In this document: positions 59,225 to 64,000 of the stretch, piece after piece
Layout of the letters: the number at the start of each line of letters is the position of its first letter
Numbering within the stretch: the stretch's first letter is position 1
Assembly (NCBI GenBank): GCA_052145115.1
Contig: JBKQPG010000104.1
Location: 18,238-82,237 of the forward strand
DNA: 64,000 bases
Source: CAIVVT01 sp052145115
GTDB lineage: Bacteria > Acidobacteriota > Terriglobia > Bryobacterales > Bryobacteraceae
Reading direction: 5' to 3'
Notes under the pieces: model-generated
What the model saw: the letters and a program-made list of their open reading frames with translations, nothing else
Told to the model about the DNA's origin: nothing
The model's database searches: none
Translations under genes and position numbers: made by a program

Positions 59225-61138
59225 ATGCCACACTGTCTGATCGCCGCGCTGTTTGCGGCCGCAGCGCTCCTGAGTGCGCAAGCCGTGCCGGGCGGAGTGT
59301 GGAGCGAGGCGCGCTTCTCGAAGCTCGTGAAGTCGCGCCCATCGGCTTCGCTGGGGGCCGACGACGACCTGCTCGCGCCCAACGATGCGCGCGTGCGCCA
59401 GGGCGTCGAGACGCTGAAGGGCGACGGCTTCGCGCTGGTCTACCTGCCCCTGCCGCGGACCATCCAGGTCAAGCTGCCGCGCTTCCCCGCGCGCGCCGTC
59501 TACGCCTGGTGGTTCCAACCGCGCGTCAATGCCGCGCTGCCGGCGGGCACTTGCGACAACGACGGCGTGCGCGCGTTCACACCTCCTCCCGCACCACGCC
59601 GGGCCAGCGAGTGGGTGCTGGTGCTCGAGGACCTGTTCCGCGTATTGCCGCCGCCGGGGGATCCCGGCGGCGCTCCCCGGCTGTTCTATCACATGGTGCG
59701 ACTGGACGGAGCGGGAGGGATTGTGCCCTGGTCCGGTTCGACCCTGGGCGAGGCCTACGATTCCGCCGTCACTAAACCATGGGAGTTCTGGCAGGCGATG
59801 CGCAAGTGCCCCAACGGCGTGCCGTACTACCTGCAGCACCAGGTGTGGCGCGCCGATCGCGACGACGAACGGGGCATCGGAGGCGACCAGATCCCGATGG
59901 CGCTCGCGTCGTGGACGCTGCTCTATGGCTACAAGGGGGACGCGGCGCTGCAGCGCAACATGGTGGAGCTGGCCGACTACTGGCTGGACCATGGGTTGTC
60001 GCCGGCCACGGCGCTGTGGGCGAATCTGCCCTACCCCTACAACCTGGAAGTGCACTCCGGCCAGTACGACGGCGACATGCGCGCGGGCAAGGGGTTCCTG
60101 CAGCCGGACAAGGCGGCCAGCTTCGGCGCGGAGCTGGTGGTGCTCTATAAGATGACCGGCAACCGGCGCTACCTGGACGCGGCGCGGCGCATCGCCGAGA
60201 CGCTCGCCCGCCGGGTGCAGCCGGGCGATGGAGACAACTCGCCGTGGCCGTTCCGCGTGCATGCGGTGACGAGCGAAGTGCACAGCGCGGTGAAGGACGG
60301 CAGGACGATCCGCGCCTCCTACTCGACTAACTACAGCGGCGCGCTGCGGCTGTTCGACGACTTGATCGCCCTGCATGAGGGCGATGCGGCGGCCTTCAGC
60401 CGGGCGCGCGCGATGGTCGCGGCGTGGTTGAAACAGTGGCCGCTGCGCACGAACAAGTGGGGGCCGTTCTTCGAGGACATCCCGACCGGGGATTACTCCG
60501 ACACGGAAATCAACGCCGACACCATGGCGGCGTACATTCTCGAGCACCCCGGCTGGGATGTGAACTGGCAGGCGCAGGCGCGCTCGATCCTGGAGTGGAC
60601 GGGTTCGACCTTCGACAACCGCGAGTTTGCGCGCTTCGGCGTGACCGTGACCAACGAGCAGACCGTTTACAAGGTGCCGGGCAACAGCCACTCCACGCGC
60701 CACGCCGCCACGATGCTGCTGTACGCGGAGAAGACCGGCGACCTCACCGGGATGACCGATGCGATCCGGCGTCTCAACTGGGCCACCTACACCGTGGACG
60801 ACGACGGCAAGAACCGCTACCCGCGCGACGACGTGTGGCTGACGGACGGCTACGGCGACTATGTGCGCCACTATCTGCGGGCCATGGGCGCGTTCCCCGA
60901 ACTGGCGCCGGCCGACCAGAACCATCTGCTGCGGACCTCCTCGGTGCTGCGATCGATCGAGTATGGCGCGGACTCGATTCGTTACACCAAGTTCGACGCG
61001 GACTCGGAGGAGCGCGTGAAGATGGGCGCGTGGGCACCGGCGCGCGTGGAAGGCGGCGAAATGCAGTGGGATCGCGCCAGCCACGTGTTGACGGTGAAGT
61101 CCAAATCAACCAGCGTGGCGATTCTCAAGGAGCAATAG
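59225..61138 (+). CDS. Secreted helical-barrel protein, possible glycosidase or lyase
   Basis: A 637-residue exported protein with signal peptide (about 1-20). No family recognised with certainty. The middle and C-terminal parts have repeated helical pairs with ASWTLLYGYKGDAALQRNMVELADYW, GAELVVLYKMTGNRRYLDAARRIAETL and HAATMLLYAEKTGDLTGMTDAIRRL, the pattern of six-hairpin (alpha/alpha)6 glycosidases and lyases. Aromatic and acidic clusters (PYPYNLEVHSGQYDGD) could line a sugar site. A LacI-type regulator gene 109 bp downstream and the divergent oxidoreductase support a role in saccharide use. Confidence 0.65.
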   Translation: MPHCLIAALFAAAALLSAQAVPGGVWSEARFSKLVKSRPSASLGADDDLLAPNDARVRQGVETLKGDGFALVYLPLPRTIQVKLPRFPARAVYAWWFQPRVNAALPAGTCDNDGVRAFTPPPAPRRASEWVLVLEDLFRVLPPPGDPGGAPRLFYHMVRLDGAGGIVPWSGSTLGEAYDSAVTKPWEFWQAMRKCPNGVPYYLQHQVWRADRDDERGIGGDQIPMALASWTLLYGYKGDAALQRNMVELADYWLDHGLSPATALWANLPYPYNLEVHSGQYDGDMRAGKGFLQPDKAASFGAELVVLYKMTGNRRYLDAARRIAETLARRVQPGDGDNSPWPFRVHAVTSEVHSAVKDGRTIRASYSTNYSGALRLFDDLIALHEGDAAAFSRARAMVAAWLKQWPLRTNKWGPFFEDIPTGDYSDTEINADTMAAYILEHPGWDVNWQAQARSILEWTGSTFDNREFARFGVTVTNEQTVYKVPGNSHSTRHAATMLLYAEKTGDLTGMTDAIRRLNWATYTVDDDGKNRYPRDDVWLTDGYGDYVRHYLRAMGAFPELAPADQNHLLRTSSVLRSIEYGADSIRYTKFDADSEERVKMGAWAPARVEGGEMQWDRASHVLTVKSKSTSVAILKEQ

Positions 61139-61247
61139 CTTCCGCGGGCGGGACGGGGATGCCGCCGGCGGCGGTTCTGCGCATTGCCAGGGAACTGCCC
61201 GGGCACTCCCTTGACGGCGGCGTGGCTTTTGATAGAGTGACGGGCGC

Positions 61248-62264
61248 ATGGTCACGATTCGCGAAGTGGCTCGGCAGGCGAGGGTTTCGGTGGGCACGGT
61301 GTCCAACGTGCTGGCGGGGTCGGCGACGGTGCGGCCGGAACTGCGGCGGCGGGTCGAGGAAGTCATGCGCGCGTTGGACTACCATCCCAACCAGATTGCG
61401 CGCAGCCTGAAGACGCGGCAAACCAAGACCCTGGGGCTGGTCATCTCGGACATCACAAACCCGTTCTTCCCGCAGGTGGTGCGCGGAGCCGAGGACGCGG
61501 CGACGCTGCACGGTTACCTGCTGATCACGTTGAACACGGACGACAGCGCGGAGCGGGAGCGGCGGGCGCTCTCTCTGCTGCGGGCGCAGAAGGTGGACGG
61601 CCTGCTGCTGACGGTGGCTTCAGGGCGCGAGGACCTGACGCACGTGGCGCAGTTCCGCGATTCGGGGTTGCCGATCGTGTGCATCGACAGAAGCGTGCCG
61701 GGCATCGATCTGGACCTGGTCTGCTCGGACAACGCCCATGGCGCGCGGATGTGCATGCAGCATCTGTTGTCGCGCGGCCACCGGCGGATCGGCTTTTTGG
61801 GCGGTTCGCCGGGACTACAGACGGCGCAGCAGCGGCTGGAAGGGTACGAGCAGACGCTGCGGGAGGCCGGCCTTCCGAGGGACCCGAAACTGGTCCGGAC
61901 CGGCGATTTCCGGCTCGACAGCGGCTACCGGCTTTCCAAGCAGATGCTGCTGGAGGCCGACCCGCCGACGGCGCTGTTCGCTTCCAACGCGATGATGGGG
62001 TTCGGCGCGTTGAAGGCGGTCCACGAACTGGGGTTGCGCTGTCCCGAGGACGTGGCGCTGGCGGTGTTCGACGAAGTGCCGTTCGGCGACGTGATTCAGC
62101 CGCGGCTGACGGTGGTGGCGCAGCCGGCCTACGAGATGGGACGGGTGGGCACGGAGCTGCTGATCGCGCGACTGGAAGGACGGGAGAAGAGCGCCGGCGC
62201 GGTGCACCTGACGCTCACACCCGAACTGCTGGTGCGCCAGTCCACGGCGAGCCGAGTTGCCTAG
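61248..62264 (+). CDS. LacI-family transcriptional regulator
   Basis: A 338-residue repressor. The N-terminal helix-turn-helix is IREVARQARVSVGTVSNVLAG, and the hinge helix ends YHPNQIARSLKTRQT. The rest is a periplasmic-binding-protein-like sugar domain (LGLVISDITNPFFPQVVRGAED, VDGLLLTVASG, RIGFLGGS, ALFASNAMMGFGALKAV, VFDEVPFGDVIQPRLTVVAQP). It probably responds to a sugar and controls the neighbouring secreted enzymes; the operator is not identified. Confidence 0.95.
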   Translation: MVTIREVARQARVSVGTVSNVLAGSATVRPELRRRVEEVMRALDYHPNQIARSLKTRQTKTLGLVISDITNPFFPQVVRGAEDAATLHGYLLITLNTDDSAERERRALSLLRAQKVDGLLLTVASGREDLTHVAQFRDSGLPIVCIDRSVPGIDLDLVCSDNAHGARMCMQHLLSRGHRRIGFLGGSPGLQTAQQRLEGYEQTLREAGLPRDPKLVRTGDFRLDSGYRLSKQMLLEADPPTALFASNAMMGFGALKAVHELGLRCPEDVALAVFDEVPFGDVIQPRLTVVAQPAYEMGRVGTELLIARLEGREKSAGAVHLTLTPELLVRQSTASRVA

Positions 62265-62437
62265 GGCCGCTCCAGGCGACGCAAGGTCGGCGCGCGAGGG
62301 GCTGAGCGCCACGCTGCGGACGAGCGGTTCCTCCAGGCGCTGGGCGAGGGTCGCGGTTCGTTTCAGCGTCCAGAGAAGGCTGCAACTTTGCCGGCCGCGG
62401 CCGAACTGACCGCCGCGACCCCATACACTGGAATCTG

Positions 62438-63472
62438 ATGGAGACGACTCCTGGGTCGAAGAGTGGGAATGGGGGACGCAACGCCGTCCGATGGGTTGTC
62501 TACCTGGTGTCGGCCCTGTGCCTGCTGTGGGTGTACCACGACTTCGACTGGCACGCCGAGCTGCCGCGCCTGAAGACGGTTCATTGGCCTTGGATCGTGC
62601 TGGCGGTTTGCTCCGGCTTCCTGATCTACATCGTCCAGGCGTGGCGCTGGCAGGTGTTGCTCAGGCCGCTGGCCAGGGTCGGCCTGTGGCGCACCGTGCA
62701 GGCAGTGTATATCGGCCTTTTCGCCAACGAGGTCCTGCCGCTGAAGGGCGGCGAGGTGGTGCGGTGTTATCTGGTCGCGCACTGGAACCGGCTGCCGTTT
62801 TCGAAGATCCTGGCCTCGGCGCTGATCGAGCGCCTGCTGGACGGGATCCTGCTGATTGCCTGTTTCGGCTGCATTCTGCGGGTTGGCGGGCTGCCGCACA
62901 AGGTTGAAGTGGGCGTCTGGGTGTTGTTCGGATTGGTGGTCGTTCTCGGCGCGCTGGTCCTGTTCGCTGTCTTCAACAAACGCTTTGCGCGGCACGTAAC
63001 CACGGGCCACCGTTTGGCCGGAGTGCTGCGGATGGTAGTCGAGGGCCTGCACGTGATGGCGCGATCGCGGTGGTTCTTTGTGTCCTGCCTGGGCAGTTGC
63101 GTGTATCTGGGACTGCAGCTGGTGCCGATTTACGCGCTGATGGCGGGCTATCAACTGGATCAGGACTGGATGGCGACCCTGGTGGTGCTGGTCATTATGC
63201 GGCTCGGAACTATGGTGCCCGGCCCGCCCAGCAACGTAGGCGTGTTTCACTTCTTCACGTTTCTTGCTCTGAGCAACGTGCTGGGGGTGGAGGAGCAAAC
63301 TGCGAAGAGTGTCGCCGGACTGATGTTCTTCGTCATCACCGCGCCCCTGCTGGCCGGCGGGACGATCGCGTTGGCGATGACCGGGTCGGACTTGCGCGAA
63401 GTCTACGAACTGGCGCGCTCGCACTACAAGCTCGCACGGCTTGGGTCCAAGCACACGCCGAGCGCTCGATAG
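62438..63472 (+). CDS. Flippase-like membrane protein (UPF0104/lysylphosphatidylglycerol-synthase TM family)
   Basis: A 344-residue integral membrane protein with about eight helices. Family segments: WRWQVLLRPLARVGLWRTVQAVYIGLFANEVLPLKGGEVVRCYLV, LASALIERLLDGILLI, and MRLGTMVPGPPSNVGVFHFFTFLAL. It corresponds to the membrane part of MprF without the lysyltransferase domain. Members include glycan or lipid translocators, often for hopanoid- or glycolipid-related products; substrate unknown. Monocistronic by spacing (173 bp from lacI-type gene). Confidence 0.88.
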   Translation: METTPGSKSGNGGRNAVRWVVYLVSALCLLWVYHDFDWHAELPRLKTVHWPWIVLAVCSGFLIYIVQAWRWQVLLRPLARVGLWRTVQAVYIGLFANEVLPLKGGEVVRCYLVAHWNRLPFSKILASALIERLLDGILLIACFGCILRVGGLPHKVEVGVWVLFGLVVVLGALVLFAVFNKRFARHVTTGHRLAGVLRMVVEGLHVMARSRWFFVSCLGSCVYLGLQLVPIYALMAGYQLDQDWMATLVVLVIMRLGTMVPGPPSNVGVFHFFTFLALSNVLGVEEQTAKSVAGLMFFVITAPLLAGGTIALAMTGSDLREVYELARSHYKLARLGSKHTPSAR

Positions 63473-64000
63473 GGCTCCCCGGCGAGGAGCGTGAAGGGTG
63501 CCCAACCGCGAGTGATTCCAAATGGCTGGGCGGGCGAGCATCGGACGGACTTGCCCGGGGCGCGCCAGGGCACAACAAGACAATTTAGTCGCCCAATGGA
63601 GCGGGGCCGAAGCCGCCGCCCCACCGTACTTATCGAGCTGATCGGGATGAGAAACGTCTCTATGCGCGCTGCCGAAGCAGCGGCCCGCTGTGGTTGAGCG
63701 CTCCCAGCCTGCCTCGCTCCATCGCACCCGGCTACGGCTCGCGGTAGTCCTGTGTCCACTTCGACGCGGCGGGCCGGCGCGCTCGACGTACCCCCCAGCA
63801 CGCCTTGCGCATCGCCCCAGCACGCCTCGTTGCCACAAGCCTCAAGCTACGCCGCGCTCCGGGCGCGGTGAAACAAACAGACCAAGAACGCCGCTCTACC
63901 TTTCGGCGAAGGGACGCGAAGCCGGCCGGCTCTTGTTCCCCGTACCACGGTACAACCGGGGGGCAAGGGATTTCGGGGTGAGGCGCTGGGCTGGCGGGCG
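63473..64000. other. Gene-free stretch at window end
   Basis: 528 bp with no reading frame I believe. Around 63778-63830 it holds CTCGACGTACC and AGCACGCCT, echoing the core of the dispersed TIR elements, but I find no CCCGGAT ends, so at most this is a decayed relative. GTACCACGGTAC near 63943 is a short imperfect palindrome. A gene beginning beyond the window may have its regulatory region here. Confidence 0.4.

Noticed and set aside
63491..63801. Small frames near the window end (plus and minus)
   Set aside because: No start signal, no protein-like composition; the stretch resembles decayed intergenic repeat DNA.
62363..63838. 491-residue antisense frame opposite the flippase-like gene
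   Set aside because: The sense frame has clear membrane helices of a known family; the antisense one has none.

Overview
The window is 64 kb of GC-rich (about 65 %) bacterial chromosome. It most resembles an acidobacterium of the Solibacter/Bryobacter type. That reading rests on a squalene-hopene cyclase, many secreted or Tat-type carbohydrate-related enzymes (DUF1080, Gfo/Idh/MocA, SGNH, CocE and beta-lactamase-like hydrolases), a PadR regulator beside MacB-like permeases, and an ECF sigma/anti-sigma pair. It is inferred from gene content only; there is no rRNA or other taxonomic marker beyond a partial groEL. I saw no tRNA, rRNA, CRISPR array, prophage or intact insertion sequence.

Layout. 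1-2.7 kb: the 3' end of groEL and its terminator, then a DUF1778/GNAT toxin-antitoxin pair and a convergent helix-turn-helix protein; a 21-bp piece of the groEL terminator is duplicated on the far side of the toxin-antitoxin pair. 2.9-10.8 kb: a TIM-barrel sugar isomerase, then a minus-strand run of PadR, a membrane protein, an adenylation-carrier-thioesterase protein and two MacB-like permeases. 10.8-11.6 kb: non-coding 276-bp tandem repeats with conserved hairpins. 11.6-17.3 kb: an HDAC-family deacetylase, a DUF4097 protein, an ECF sigma factor with a membrane partner, a secreted beta-propeller protein and a cation-diffusion transporter. 17.3-23.1 kb: a minus-strand series yebC-ruvC-(unknown)-tlpA-like-deoB-metE-like. 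23.3-30.4 kb: accessory genes, including a PD-(D/E)XK nuclease-like protein, a DUF697 protein and a DsbA-like protein. 30.4-37.3 kb: squalene-hopene cyclase, galT, an SGNH-DUF1080 fusion, homoserine dehydrogenase and a small secreted protein. 37.4-40.9 kb: pyrR-pyrB-pyrC and a site-2 protease. 40.9-48.4 kb: secreted hydrolases, a VOC protein, a glycoside-hydrolase-like protein, a Tat-type beta-propeller and a zinc-ribbon protein. 48.8-57.7 kb: the cell-elongation operon mreB-mreC-mreD-mrdA-rodA followed by an RNase E/G gene. 57.8-63.5 kb: an oxidoreductase, a secreted alpha-helical enzyme-like protein, a LacI regulator and a flippase-like membrane protein.

Most of the window is ordinary chromosome. 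The structure that genes do not explain is in repeats. An intergenic element family with 18-bp terminal inverted repeats occurs four times (14.9, 26.4, 35.5 and 48.5 kb), three of them abutting or supplying a stop codon. The 276-bp tandem array near 11 kb keeps its hairpins through paired base changes. The toxin-antitoxin pair lies between copies of part of the groEL terminator. The most unusual proteins are the adenylation-carrier-thioesterase protein, whose thioesterase triad looks replaced at all three positions; the RNase E/G with an insert of about 450 residues inside its S1 domain; and the transposase-like HTH fused to an unrelated N-terminus.
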